Source: DAISIK01 sp036822055 | GTDB taxonomy: Bacteria > Verrucomicrobiota > Verrucomicrobiia > Opitutales > Puniceicoccaceae | NCBI GenBank assembly: GCA_036822055.1 | Contig: DAISIK010000017.1 | Span: forward strand, 1 to 53,465 | Length of the DNA: 53,465 nt | Reading direction: 5' to 3' | In this document: positions 19,328-28,849 of the stretch, in pieces | Numbering within the stretch: position 1 is the first letter of the stretch | Layout: every line of letters starts with the position of its first letter | Translations under genes and position numbers: made by a program | The notes under the pieces: generated by a model | Seen by the model: only the letters and a program-made list of their open reading frames with translations | What the model was told of the DNA's origin: nothing | Databases searched by the model: none

Positions 19328-22072
19328 ATGCGCCTGCTCCAAGCACAGATTTCCAACTACCGAACCCACCGCCTCCTCGAGTTGGATTTCCCGCCCGGTC
19401 TGCTCCTCATTCATGGACCGAATGAATCTGGAAAAAGTACCATTGTGGAAGCCCTCCACCGGGTTCTTTTCCTCAATAGTAAAGGCACTGCAAAAATCTA
19501 TGAAGGAATGGCCTCCGACCACGGGGGAACTCCCAAGGTTTCCCTGAGATTCAGCTCCGGCGCCTCAATTCATCGCATTACCAAAGAGTTCGGCAGCAAG
19601 GGCTGGACAAAACTGGAAACCGAGGGAAGCGGCCCTTCGCTCACTGGAGAGGCAGCCGAAAAAGAACTTTCCAGAATCCTCGCCTCCGAAACAGCGATTT
19701 CCGGAAGAGGAGCCGAGAGTGCCCTGCCCCGACGCTGGGCCCACCTCTGGGTTTGGCAGGGAAGCAGCCCGCTCTCTCCTATCGATGGCATCGCCGAGTC
19801 AACACCTCTCCTCCAAAAGAATCTTCAAGCCAGGTCTGGTCTGGAAGTGATCATCAGTCCCCGCGATCTTCTGGTCCTCAACGCGGTACAGGCAAAGGCA
19901 GAGCAATACTTCTCCAAAGCTACTGGCAAATCGATCAAAAGCTCGCCCGTCTCCAAACTGGAAACCGAGGTCGCGGCGGCAGAGGCAGACCTCCAATCGT
20001 GTGAGCAAGCTATGAAGAGACTGGAGGAGGCCGCCCAGCGCCGCCTTCAGGCTGCGGAGCAGCAAAAACGCCTTGTTGAGAGGCAAAAAAAGGCCCGCCA
20101 ACAGCTCATTGAGGTAAACCAGAATCTGGCCAAGGTCGCCAAAGATGAGGAGGCCCTTGCTGCCATCCTTGCCCTCCGCGACAAACTTGCTCGTGAACTC
20201 GAACGGGCCAATACAGACGACCAAAACATCCAGCTCCAGCGGTCCCAACTCGCGGAGGCCGAGAAAAATCTCGTACCCGATGAAAAGCATTTGAAAGCCT
20301 TGGCAGCCACGCTGGACGACCTCCGCAAAAACGCGCTTGAAAATGCCACCAATCGGGAAACCGCTGCCGCCAAAACAAGCAGCCTCCGCACCATCGAGAA
20401 AATACGTCGCGCCCAGCGGGGGATCATCGAATCCCTTGCCAAGCTCGAGCCGCGTAAGCAGGAGCTGGCACAGTTCGAAAGCTCAAAACGTGAGCTCTCC
20501 GAAGCGAGACAAAAGCAGGCCTCCCTCAAGGAATTTGAGCCTTCGAAAGTCAGAGAACTGAGGAAACTTGGGTCCGAAATCTCCAAGCTCTCCAGTCAGC
20601 TCGAGAACCAAAGCGTTCAGGTCGAGCTGCTCTCCGCCGAGGTCGGCCCAATTCTCCTTGATCAACAGTCCCTCTCACTGGGTTCCCCGGTTTACCTCGC
20701 CGAATCGGCAGACCTTTACCTCGGCGATCGGCCCATCCTCAGGATCAGCCCAGGAGGGCGTCACGATCTGGATAAAACTCGCGATCGCCTGCGAGAACTC
20801 ACCAACAGCCGAAGCGCCAAGTTAGAGGCTCTGGGAGTCCAAAGCCTCGAGCAGGTGGAGCTCAAGGGACTCGATTTTCAAGCCGCCACCGTGCGCCTCA
20901 GCACACTTGAGGGTGCCTTCAAACACGAGCGAGGGACGAACCTGGAGCAGGAGATCGAAACCATCACTCTCGCTCTTCAAGCGCACCAGCGAGACGCCAG
21001 GATCCCCCCTGATCTCGCAGAAGCCATCGGCGGGCTCCATGTTCCTTCCGACCTACCCAGCGCCGTCAACCTTCTCGAGGAAGCACAAAAAGCGCTCACC
21101 ACGGCCGAGGATCAGGAGGGCCTCATGTCCAGTCTCGAGAAAAACTCCCGCAAGGAACGGGATGAGGCCGAAAAGAACCTCGAGACCGCGCGGACAGCTC
21201 TTCAGCAAAAAAGGGAAGAGGCAAGCGCTCTCAAGCAGAGGCTTACCGCCCTGCTGGAGCACCAGGGAGACGACGCCACCCGCCGCAAACGTATTGAGGA
21301 GCTCCAGAATCAGCTTTTGCAGACCACCGAAAACGAGCAGAAACTCCGAGATAACCTTCGTTCCCTCGGCAAGGAAGCTCTCGAGCTGGATCGGCAGCGC
21401 CTGACGGAGACCATCGATAAGGCCACAGCAGATGCCACCCAGGTCCGCGACCAACTTGTGGAATCCGAAACCCTCCTCGCTTCCGAGGGCACCATCGATC
21501 CCGAACTCCGCGTCCGAGAGGCTCGGGCCAACCTTGAGCGACTCCAGGCCCGCCTCGAAAAGGAGATACGCTACGCCAATTCCCTCAAGTTCCTCCAAAC
21601 CTGCCTTGAAAATGCCCGTAGCTCAATCGTTGGTCAGCTAGGGAAGCCTCTCGAGGAGAGCACCAATGAGTACCTTGAGTGCCTCTTCGGACCAGGCCCC
21701 CGCGCCTCCGTCAGCTGGACCACCGAAGGGGCCCGCCTGGAGTCTCTGTTTGTAGACCGCAGCAAGCTTGCCTCCGACAGCCGTACCTTCGACGATTTCA
21801 GCTACGGCACCCGTGAGCAGATCGCCCTCGCTTTCCGATTAGCCATGGCCGGGATCCTCGCCGAAAGCTTCGACGGATGCCTTCCCATCATTCTTGACGA
21901 CGCCTTTACCCACTCCGACACCAAGCGCCACCAGGCCCTCGAAAGGGTCCTCTACAAAGCCTCTCAAAATGGCCTGCAGGTGATCATCTTTACCTGTCAT
22001 CCCGATCGCTACGGGAGTCTGGCCGCCAGCGAAATCCCCCTCGGTTTGGCTGCTGCTCCCCTCCACCAATAG
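19328..22072 (+). CDS. SbcC/Rad50/YhaN-like SMC-type ATPase
   Basis: A 914-residue AAA/SMC-type ATPase that should form the partner of the SbcD-like nuclease. Walker A is GPNESGKST (30-38), the ABC signature region FSYGTREQIALAF is at 824-836 and Walker B PIILDDAF at 853-860. Long Glu/Lys/Arg-rich coiled coils span roughly 190-430 and 490-780. Between them lies a compact segment (about 430-490) with no CXXC zinc hook; no CXXC occurs anywhere in the protein. It is thus closer to YhaN-type ATPases than to classical SbcC. It ends 220 nt before the next gene. Confidence 0.88.
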   Translation: MRLLQAQISNYRTHRLLELDFPPGLLLIHGPNESGKSTIVEALHRVLFLNSKGTAKIYEGMASDHGGTPKVSLRFSSGASIHRITKEFGSKGWTKLETEGSGPSLTGEAAEKELSRILASETAISGRGAESALPRRWAHLWVWQGSSPLSPIDGIAESTPLLQKNLQARSGLEVIISPRDLLVLNAVQAKAEQYFSKATGKSIKSSPVSKLETEVAAAEADLQSCEQAMKRLEEAAQRRLQAAEQQKRLVERQKKARQQLIEVNQNLAKVAKDEEALAAILALRDKLARELERANTDDQNIQLQRSQLAEAEKNLVPDEKHLKALAATLDDLRKNALENATNRETAAAKTSSLRTIEKIRRAQRGIIESLAKLEPRKQELAQFESSKRELSEARQKQASLKEFEPSKVRELRKLGSEISKLSSQLENQSVQVELLSAEVGPILLDQQSLSLGSPVYLAESADLYLGDRPILRISPGGRHDLDKTRDRLRELTNSRSAKLEALGVQSLEQVELKGLDFQAATVRLSTLEGAFKHERGTNLEQEIETITLALQAHQRDARIPPDLAEAIGGLHVPSDLPSAVNLLEEAQKALTTAEDQEGLMSSLEKNSRKERDEAEKNLETARTALQQKREEASALKQRLTALLEHQGDDATRRKRIEELQNQLLQTTENEQKLRDNLRSLGKEALELDRQRLTETIDKATADATQVRDQLVESETLLASEGTIDPELRVREARANLERLQARLEKEIRYANSLKFLQTCLENARSSIVGQLGKPLEESTNEYLECLFGPGPRASVSWTTEGARLESLFVDRSKLASDSRTFDDFSYGTREQIALAFRLAMAGILAESFDGCLPIILDDAFTHSDTKRHQALERVLYKASQNGLQVIIFTCHPDRYGSLAASEIPLGLAAAPLHQ

Positions 22073-22091
22073 TTAATCGCCGGCTTCCTGG

Positions 22092-22116
22092 CCTGTATCC
22101 ATTTCTCTGATACAGG
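22092..22116 (+). repeat. Inverted repeat downstream of the SbcC-like gene
   Basis: CCTGTATC (22092-22099) and GATACAGG (22109-22116) form a perfect 8-bp stem with a 9-nt loop 20 nt after the stop codon. No T run follows, so it may protect the mRNA end or act as a weak terminator. Confidence 0.45.
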
Positions 22117-22292
22117 TTGCACGGGACCAATCGAAGCGCTCCAGCCCGGCACTGGTGGACGCCCTCTCGCCGCCCCCGACCAATATCCACCATCTGCTGG
22201 GCTCTCCTGCGGGAATCCGGAAATTTGCCTATTCAGGGATTTTCAATCGTCTTTGAGCTAAATAGTTTTTTCGCTATCAGCCTTCAAGGGTC

Positions 22293-24614
22293 ATGACTGC
22301 CGCCACCTTTCTCATTCAAGATCTTGCCATCGTCCTGCTCGGAGCAGCCCTCGGAGGATGGCTCTGTCGGCGTGTCAACTTGTCCCCCATCGTCGGCTAC
22401 CTCACCGCCGGGCTGGCCATTGGAAATTTTGAATTTCTCTTTCCGTACGTATCCGACCGCGAACGGGTCCAGGTCCTCTCTCAGATCGGCATGGTTTTTC
22501 TCATGTTTTCGATCGGTTTGAGCATCCGCTTGAAACAGCTCCGCGCCATGGGGCTCAAGTTGGTTATCGCCGTCCTCTTGATCGCACTTACCGTGATGAC
22601 CCTCAGCCGCAGCATCTTCCTGGTCCTCGGCTCCAGTGTCGGCGAGGCCCTCTTTTTTGCCGCCCTGCTCATGGTCAGCAGCTCCGCCGTTATCGGCAAG
22701 GTCCTCCAGGAAACCAACCAACTGCACGCCCGCCATGGCCAGCTCGCCCTCGCCATCACCCTTTTCGAGGATTTTGTTGCCGTCATTCTTCTGGCCTTTC
22801 TCGGCTCTTATGCCGCCCTCAGTGGAGTCGATGCTGGAGATCAGAATTCCGTCCTCGGCAGCGTCGGCCTACTTGTCGGGTTTGTGGTCCTCGTCATTGT
22901 GCCGGGAATCGTTTGGTTGCCGTGGATCCTGAGAAAAATCCAGGCCTCCAACAGTCCGGAGCTGGAAACTTCTCTCGTCGCCGGGATTCTCTTCGTCATG
23001 GCCCTGGTCACCGAGCGGAGTGGCTACTCACTTGCCCTCGGTGCTTTCCTCTGTGGGATTCTCGTTGCCGAGTCATCCCTCGGGGGTACCGTTCGGAAGT
23101 CGTTCACAGGCGCTAAAGATATCTTTGCCACGGTCTTTTTCGTCGCGGTCGGGATGTCCATCAACCTTAACGATCTCCTATCCGCCTGGCCTTGGATTCT
23201 TGGGGGAGTGTTCATGGCCCTCGTCCTTCGTTCAGCGGTCGCTTTCCTCACCTTGCTACTCGTCTGCGAAAACCACCGCGACGCGCTCCGCGCTGCCCTC
23301 ACCGTTACCGCCATCGGCGAGTTCTCCTTCATCATCGCGGCCCTCGGCGTCGAAACCGGGGTCATGCAGCCCGAATTCAAGGCCATCGCCGTCGGCGTAT
23401 CGTTTTTCACAACCCTGATCACCCCGATTCTTTCCCGAGGGGCGGGCACGCTCTTTGAGAAGCGTAGTCAAGCAAATCGACCCGCTATCAGCTCTCCACT
23501 CCTTGATCGGCTTCTCAAATGGCTCGAGAACTATCAGCAATTCTGGGCCCAAATCGATTTTCGGGCCAATTCAGCGATCTGGTGGAGGCTCACGCGCAAC
23601 CGTTTTCTCCAGTTGGCAGCCGAGTTGGTCTTCGTTAGCGCACTCCTCGTCTTTTCGATGCCCCTTCAGGATTTTCTGGAAAAAAGCCTCCAGGGCGTCG
23701 GCCTGGGCTGGGGCCTCCCTGGGACTATCCTCTATCTCATCGGCCTGATCCTTCTGGGAACCCCGGCCCTTGTTGCCCTCATCCGCAATGGCGATGCCGT
23801 CATCATGATCCTCGGGGAAGCCTCTTTTTCCCGCCAGGCTGGCCGCGAAAAGAGGAGGGAGCAGTTTGTCCAGATGCTTCGCTTGATCGCCGGGCTCTTC
23901 CTCATTGTTTGGTTCATCAATATTTTTCCCTGGAAGCAGCTCGGCTTCTGGGGATTTGTCCTCGGCGGAAGCCTCTTCCTCCTTGCCCTGATCATCGGCT
24001 GGCGCCACTGGATCCGGCTTCATAGCAACACCGAGGCCATCTGGAAGGAAGTCTTTGCTGATCCTAATCAGTCACAGACGGAAATTTTACGGCGAACGGT
24101 TGAAACCGATTGGAACCTCAAACTGGAGGATTTGGAGTTCCCCGAGAACTTCGCCTACGCCGGAAAAACCATTGGCGAACTCGGTCTCCGGCAAAAAACC
24201 GGGGTGGCTATTCTCGCGATCGAGCGCCACGGTACACCCATTCCTCACCCCGGTCCTCAGACCCACCTCTACGGGGGAGATCGCGTCCTCCTTCTCGGCC
24301 AGCCCAAGCACTTGGCCTCTGCAAAGAACTTTCTTATGGCCCCGGGGAACCTCCCCATTGATTCAAACGTTGGCCACGTTGTCCTTCAAACCCTGCAGAT
24401 CCAGGAACGATCCAATCTCCTCGGAAAGTCTCTCGCCGAGCTCCAGTGGCCCCGCCTGTTTGGCGTTCAGGTCGCCGCCATCCGCCGCGGCCAGGCCGAT
24501 CCTTTTAACCCGGAGCGCAGCTTGCGGCTCGAATCCGGAGATGAACTGCTCCTCGCCGGATCTGAGGATGAACTCAGCAAGCTCCGCGAAGAGATTCAGA
24601 AGGCGAGCAGCTGA
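22293..24614 (+). CDS. CPA2-family cation:proton antiporter with two RCK_C domains
   Basis: Inner-membrane monovalent cation/proton antiporter of the KefB/KefC type, 773 residues. Residues 8-380 form the Na_H_exchanger region, about 12 hydrophobic segments with the typical VGYLTAGLAIG near 35 and FSIGLSI in the third helix. An additional hydrophobic block (about 445-570, roughly four helices) follows. Two C-terminal regulatory RCK_C (TrkA_C) domains come next, near 610-685 and 695-770, the first with GVAILAIERHGTPI and the second with GVQVAAIRRG. No nucleotide-binding RCK_N Rossmann domain is present. The gene is monocistronic and convergent with hisA, 32 nt away. Confidence 0.92.
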   Translation: MTAATFLIQDLAIVLLGAALGGWLCRRVNLSPIVGYLTAGLAIGNFEFLFPYVSDRERVQVLSQIGMVFLMFSIGLSIRLKQLRAMGLKLVIAVLLIALTVMTLSRSIFLVLGSSVGEALFFAALLMVSSSAVIGKVLQETNQLHARHGQLALAITLFEDFVAVILLAFLGSYAALSGVDAGDQNSVLGSVGLLVGFVVLVIVPGIVWLPWILRKIQASNSPELETSLVAGILFVMALVTERSGYSLALGAFLCGILVAESSLGGTVRKSFTGAKDIFATVFFVAVGMSINLNDLLSAWPWILGGVFMALVLRSAVAFLTLLLVCENHRDALRAALTVTAIGEFSFIIAALGVETGVMQPEFKAIAVGVSFFTTLITPILSRGAGTLFEKRSQANRPAISSPLLDRLLKWLENYQQFWAQIDFRANSAIWWRLTRNRFLQLAAELVFVSALLVFSMPLQDFLEKSLQGVGLGWGLPGTILYLIGLILLGTPALVALIRNGDAVIMILGEASFSRQAGREKRREQFVQMLRLIAGLFLIVWFINIFPWKQLGFWGFVLGGSLFLLALIIGWRHWIRLHSNTEAIWKEVFADPNQSQTEILRRTVETDWNLKLEDLEFPENFAYAGKTIGELGLRQKTGVAILAIERHGTPIPHPGPQTHLYGGDRVLLLGQPKHLASAKNFLMAPGNLPIDSNVGHVVLQTLQIQERSNLLGKSLAELQWPRLFGVQVAAIRRGQADPFNPERSLRLESGDELLLAGSEDELSKLREEIQKASS

Positions 24615-24646
24615 CTCACTCGGCCCCGATCTTCAGTTCGGATCTC

Positions 24647-25384
24647 TTAAGCAGCCCTCACCTGCTCAATGGCCGCAGCAAGGTCTACCTTTCCTTCGTA
24701 GAGCGCCTTTCCTACGATCACTCCGTCCAGGTGGGGATACATTTTTGACAGGGCATGCAAACGCTCAATGTCTTCAAGAGTAGCCACCCCGCCGGAAGCA
24801 ATCAACCGCATCCCCACTTGCTGCAAGAGGGCTTCTTGAGCGGCCAAATTCGGACCCTCCAGTGTGCCGTCGGTGTCGATGTCGGTATGGATCAACGTCC
24901 GCACCCCATTGGACTCCAGCGCCTTCGCAAGACCCAGAGTTTCAATTGAGGTAGTGTCGACCCAGCCCTGCACGGCAACCCGACCGCCCCGCGAATCAAT
25001 CCCGGCAACGATTCTTTCACCGAAGGCCGCAATCAACGAATTTACCCACTCCGGATCCCGAGCCGCCCGGGTTCCGATGATCGCCCGAACACAGCCAGCA
25101 TCCAGAGCCGCCTTGACCGACTCAGTCGACCTCAGCCCTCCGCCGAGCTGCACCGAAAGGCCGAGACCAGCAATCCTTTCGATAATCGCAAGGTTTTGCG
25201 GTGTCCCCGCAAAGGCCCCGTCCAGATCCACCACGTGAAGGATTTCAGCACCCGCTGCCTGCCATATCTTCGCCGCTTCCAAGGGGTCCTCAAAGTAGCG
25301 GGTCTCTTGGTCTGCTGCGCCATATTTCAACCGGACACACCGACCTTCCCGAATATCAATAGCTGGGTAAATCGTGAATGGCAT
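24647..25384 (-). CDS. hisA: HisA, phosphoribosylformimino-AICAR-phosphate isomerase
   Basis: Fourth step of histidine synthesis, the Amadori rearrangement of ProFAR to PRFAR; 245 residues, a (beta/alpha)8 barrel. The two catalytic aspartates are D10 (in YPAIDIREGRCVRL) and D130 (in VAGIDSRGG). Phosphate-binding loops are GGGLRS (81-86) and IASGGV. ATG 25384 was chosen because the frame's earlier start at 25423 would lie inside the upstream gene, which ends only 4 nt away. No other his gene is in the window; the tight spacing ties hisA to a protein of unknown function. Confidence 0.96.
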   Translation of the reverse strand: MPFTIYPAIDIREGRCVRLKYGAADQETRYFEDPLEAAKIWQAAGAEILHVVDLDGAFAGTPQNLAIIERIAGLGLSVQLGGGLRSTESVKAALDAGCVRAIIGTRAARDPEWVNSLIAAFGERIVAGIDSRGGRVAVQGWVDTTSIETLGLAKALESNGVRTLIHTDIDTDGTLEGPNLAAQEALLQQVGMRLIASGGVATLEDIERLHALSKMYPHLDGVIVGKALYEGKVDLAAAIEQVRAA

Positions 25385-25388
25385 TCCC

Positions 25389-27578
25389 TTAATCACCTTC
25401 TCTCTCCGACTTCGGTTGGTCACCGGGATCAGAAGCCTCCGTTACCTCACTGTGCTGCGACTGCTCTGCCTTCCCCTCTTTTCTGCTCTCGGGATTCTCG
25501 GTCTCAGCCATTTCCTTTGGTTCAAAACCATCATCCTTTTCCGTATCGAAACCCGGCTCCGTATCTGGTTCGCCGATCTCTCCCGCTACCTCAATCTTCT
25601 TGGCCGCAGGTTCAGTCCCATGCAGAGGCTCGGAAGCTTGTTCAGTATCCGGCTCTGCCTGATCTTCTTCCACACGGGTATCTTCAGCTTGGGGTACGCG
25701 CTCCGCACTGTCTTCTTGCCTGGCAACCTCACTCTCGGCTTCCTTGCGTCTTGGTCTCCGGACCGACGGCTCGGTTGAGTAAACCGGCTCAGAGTCATGG
25801 CCCATATTGTCGACCGATTGCGACCCCTCGTGATCCACTGACTGGAGGACCAAACTACCGTCAGAAAATTCGGAGAGATAGCCCTCGGATTTCATCCAGG
25901 TGAGGTCGCGGCTGAGGATCCGTAGCTGTTTATCACCAGCCTCGATTTCTTCGGCAGTCCTCAATGCAGCCTCTTCCCCGCGGGGGATTCCCAGAAGCTT
26001 ATTTGGCACTTCGCTGATCTTGATCCCCGGATTGGCCTCCAGAAAAGTGATCAATCGCTGCACCGAATCTGCCCAGATGGCTTGAGGATCGCGGAGCTTC
26101 CGACGCACCGCACAGGCAAAGCTGATCCCCTTCTTCCCGCGCTTGTAGACATGGCAGTTGGCCTTCCTTAACTTCCCCCGGAGATTGTTTGAGGTCTGCA
26201 AAGGAAAGCGTTTCTGGTTATTCCACTCTGCCTCGATTGACTTCCGCAAGGGACCGTCTGCCAGACCCTCAAGCTGTTTTCCGGGCAGCCGGACTTTCTT
26301 AACTTGCTTGACGAGTTTGTCCCGCCGTTCCCGGCGCAGGAAGGTCGTCAAATCCTGCAGAGTCGCAAACTCCATCGCCTCAAATGGGGCCACCACCGCA
26401 GGATCCTCTCCCCCGGCTTCAGCTGCGTCCGCGACCGCAGGATCTTCAACCTCTGCGGAGACGGTTTGAGCTTCCTTTTCGCCTTCACTCTTAATGGCTT
26501 CTTCCGGCTTGGCGTCGCCGACTGTCTCCGTCCCAGGCTCCTGCTCTGTGGTCCCTTCTTCGCCAGCACCTGACGTCTTTTCTCCGTCACCCGCCGGGGT
26601 CTCCTCAGCGGAGGCTTCGGCACCGGGCGCCGGGATGGTTTCCGCAACCGCTCCCTCCTCCCTGGCGTCCCGAATCCCCGCCGGTTCCGCTTCTTCCGGA
26701 CCAGCTTCTGCCGGAGTGGTCTCTCCCGCTTCTGAGGTCGCCTCCTCCTCGACGACATCCACTTGCGGAGGCTTCTCGCGATAGCGTGTCTCGGTTGACT
26801 GCGACTTCAACCAAGCCTCAATCACCCCAGGATCCTTCTCGGATACCAGCTTGTTGCGCATTGCCTCAAAGGACATTCCGAAGATTTCCTTTTCGTGATG
26901 CTCTTTGAGCAGAGACTGGTACTTATGGTAGTTGGGCGGTCCGATCAGTTTACCAGTCACTCCGCAACGGTGGACCATCTGAAAGTTGCCCTTGGGAGGG
27001 TCCACTTCCACTTCGAAAGTCTCGTATTGCCTGGCAATCTCTCCTGTCAGCGCATCCTCGAGCGCCTCGGCCTCGGTAAGGAAGGGCGTCCGGGAGGGCA
27101 GCGAAAGATATAGATACCGATCGCCTTCCACCTTGGGTTCGACCACCACGACGAAGCGGTCCGGTTTATCGAGAAAGATCCGAGCCAATTCGAAGAGTTC
27201 GTAGGTCCGCATGGAGGCCTTGAAGCTCTTCATCAGGATTTCGAAGGGCTCATCCTCCGGATAGAAATCGACCTTCACGACTGGCTCAAAGGGCGGCTCG
27301 TGCCGATATCCACCTCTCGGGCCCTCTCCTCTCGACTCTCCCCCCTGACGCTCTCGGGAGACCCCGCCCGCACCGCGATTCAGTTGGCGACGGTCAGGAC
27401 GCTCACGCCGTCCACCCTGGCGCTCCGGCCGACGCTCGGCTGGCTCAGCCCGTCGCTCCTTCGGTTTGGAACTCGCTGCCCCCGTACCCCAGTCCGGGCC
27501 AAAAGAGAAATCTTGCAGAGCAGACAAATCGAGGCTGGGCTCCGGCTTGTCCACTTCCTTGTCGTGGGATTCGGTCAT
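25389..27578 (-). CDS. Conserved hypothetical protein with two domains and acidic linkers
   Basis: I do not recognise a named family for this 729-residue protein. From the N-terminus there is an Arg/Gly/Glu-rich disordered tract (about 35-95), then a first folded domain (about 95-260). That domain contains TGKLIGPPNYHKYQ, a motif I associate with PVC-group hypothetical proteins. Next come an acidic Glu/Ala-rich linker (about 265-420), a second basic folded domain (about 430-600, with LPGKQLEGLADGPLRKSIE and NNLRGKLRKANCHVYKRG) and a second acidic tail. The basic second domain and the Arg/Gly tract hint at RNA or ribosome binding, as an inference only. ATG 27578 was preferred to 27647. It ends 4 nt before hisA. 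Confidence 0.8.
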   Translation of the reverse strand: MTESHDKEVDKPEPSLDLSALQDFSFGPDWGTGAASSKPKERRAEPAERRPERQGGRRERPDRRQLNRGAGGVSRERQGGESRGEGPRGGYRHEPPFEPVVKVDFYPEDEPFEILMKSFKASMRTYELFELARIFLDKPDRFVVVVEPKVEGDRYLYLSLPSRTPFLTEAEALEDALTGEIARQYETFEVEVDPPKGNFQMVHRCGVTGKLIGPPNYHKYQSLLKEHHEKEIFGMSFEAMRNKLVSEKDPGVIEAWLKSQSTETRYREKPPQVDVVEEEATSEAGETTPAEAGPEEAEPAGIRDAREEGAVAETIPAPGAEASAEETPAGDGEKTSGAGEEGTTEQEPGTETVGDAKPEEAIKSEGEKEAQTVSAEVEDPAVADAAEAGGEDPAVVAPFEAMEFATLQDLTTFLRRERRDKLVKQVKKVRLPGKQLEGLADGPLRKSIEAEWNNQKRFPLQTSNNLRGKLRKANCHVYKRGKKGISFACAVRRKLRDPQAIWADSVQRLITFLEANPGIKISEVPNKLLGIPRGEEAALRTAEEIEAGDKQLRILSRDLTWMKSEGYLSEFSDGSLVLQSVDHEGSQSVDNMGHDSEPVYSTEPSVRRPRRKEAESEVARQEDSAERVPQAEDTRVEEDQAEPDTEQASEPLHGTEPAAKKIEVAGEIGEPDTEPGFDTEKDDGFEPKEMAETENPESRKEGKAEQSQHSEVTEASDPGDQPKSEREGD

Positions 27579-27776
27579 AAGTAGGTTTGTCGTTCTGGGC
27601 TCAATACTGAAGAACCTTTCCTTCCCTCCAGAGCAAGGAGGAAACAAGGAACGGGGTAAATGTTTAGACGGTGAAGTTATGCTCTAATCGAGCTTTCATC
27701 CAAGCTTCAACGGTAAAGCATCGCAATGAGCAGGGATGCATTTCCTCGAGATGAAGTCCTCATTTCTCCCCCGCGG

Positions 27777-28250
27777 TCAACGCATCCGGTGGGCATTGAC
27801 ATCTCTCTGGGCCTCCCTCATTTGAGTCTTCTTCTTTAAATCCTCCCGCTTGTCATAGTTCTTTTTTCCAGTAACCACAGCGATATCTACCTTAACCAGT
27901 CCCTCACTAAAGTACATTTTTAAAGGAATCACCGTTTTACCGCCGCTGCGTATCTCCCCCTCGATGCGATCGATTTCTTTGCGTTTGAGCAAAAGGCGAC
28001 GCGGGCGCTTGGGAGTATGATTGTTCAAATTCCCAAAGTCGTATTCCTCGATCTGGCTGTTGAAAAGAACTGGATTGCCGCGCTCCACCCTTACAAACCC
28101 TTCCGAGATTTGAGCCTTTCCCGAACGGATCGCCTTAACCTCTGTCCCAACCAGTGCGATACCCGCTTGGTAAACATCTCCGATGTGGTACTCATGACGG
28201 GCGCGTCGATTCTCAATCGTGGTCGGGCGAACCTTTTTCTTTTTTGCCAT
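27777..28250 (-). CDS. smpB: SsrA-binding protein SmpB
   Basis: Partner of tmRNA in rescue of stalled ribosomes, 157 residues. Hallmarks are ENRRARHEYHI near the N-terminus, GTEVKAIRSGKAQISEGFV and the basic C-terminal tail beginning GKKNYDKREDLKKK. ATG 28250 is preferred over a TTG one codon earlier. It lies 47 nt downstream of rpoZ. No tmRNA gene was found in the window. Confidence 0.97.
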   Translation of the reverse strand: MAKKKKVRPTTIENRRARHEYHIGDVYQAGIALVGTEVKAIRSGKAQISEGFVRVERGNPVLFNSQIEEYDFGNLNNHTPKRPRRLLLKRKEIDRIEGEIRSGGKTVIPLKMYFSEGLVKVDIAVVTGKKNYDKREDLKKKTQMREAQRDVNAHRMR

Positions 28251-28297
28251 CAAATTCCGGCACGCTGCGTACCGATCCCTCTCAGGGACCCGAGGCC

Positions 28298-28510
28298 CTA
28301 AAGCCTCTCAATTGGTTCGTAAAGTTGGTAGCTGATCTTGCCTTCAATCACTTCAAGCAAAGCAACATCTTCTGGATCCAATCGCTCCAGAGACTCAACC
28401 AATGGCTTGTAACCCGTTTTAAACTGCTTGACCCGCCGAGAGACGATGTTGATCAAAATGTTGGGGTCCGGGATTTTTGCCTGCGCCTTTTTCAAAAACT
28501 CTTCTCTCAC
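28298..28510 (-). CDS. rpoZ: RNA polymerase omega subunit
   Basis: A 70-residue protein with the short omega pattern: a central VSRRVKQFKTGYKPLVESLE helix, then DPEDVALLEVIEGKISYQL. Omega helps fold and hold beta'. The start is GTG at 28510. It is upstream of smpB on the same strand. The family is small and divergent, so the call rests on this pattern and on size. Confidence 0.8.
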   Translation of the reverse strand: MREEFLKKAQAKIPDPNILINIVSRRVKQFKTGYKPLVESLERLDPEDVALLEVIEGKISYQLYEPIERL

Positions 28511-28624
28511 TTGGAAACCTTGGTTTGAATCAAATCCTATAGATTGTGTGCCGGATTCCCGGTTGGCAAGCTATTTCAAACAGCTTTCCCGTGTTTTGCG
28601 GGCAAGACCGGCATCTTCTACCCT

Positions 28625-28840
28625 CTACCTATCCCTCATCAATACCCCGAATCGGACTTCGATTTTCCGCAGGAGGATTTCTCTGGTCGGGTATGAGGTG
28701 CCCTCACATTCCAATGGCTGAAAATCGGCGCCTCTGACTTGCCCCCGAAGGAAAAGGCGACCCCGAACCTTGAATCCTTCAACCCACCGATCGAAGCGCT
28801 CCAAAGACCTCGAGATCAGGGCAGCCGTAAGCCCTCGCAA
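28625..28840 (-). CDS. Doubtful small ORF after epimerase copy A
   Basis: A 71-codon frame with a TTG start, four codons after and in the same frame as the TGA of the epimerase gene. It contains RSLERFDRWVEGFKV and an Arg-rich second half; I recognise no family. Its first 25 or so codons are inside the duplicated unit (the unit starts at 28765). It may be chance, or a lost extension. It occupies most of the 339-nt gap between the epimerase and rpoZ, in which I see nothing else. Confidence 0.25.
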   Translation of the reverse strand: MRGLTAALISRSLERFDRWVEGFKVRGRLFLRGQVRGADFQPLECEGTSYPTREILLRKIEVRFGVLMRDR

Positions 28841-28849
28841 GATCGGCCA

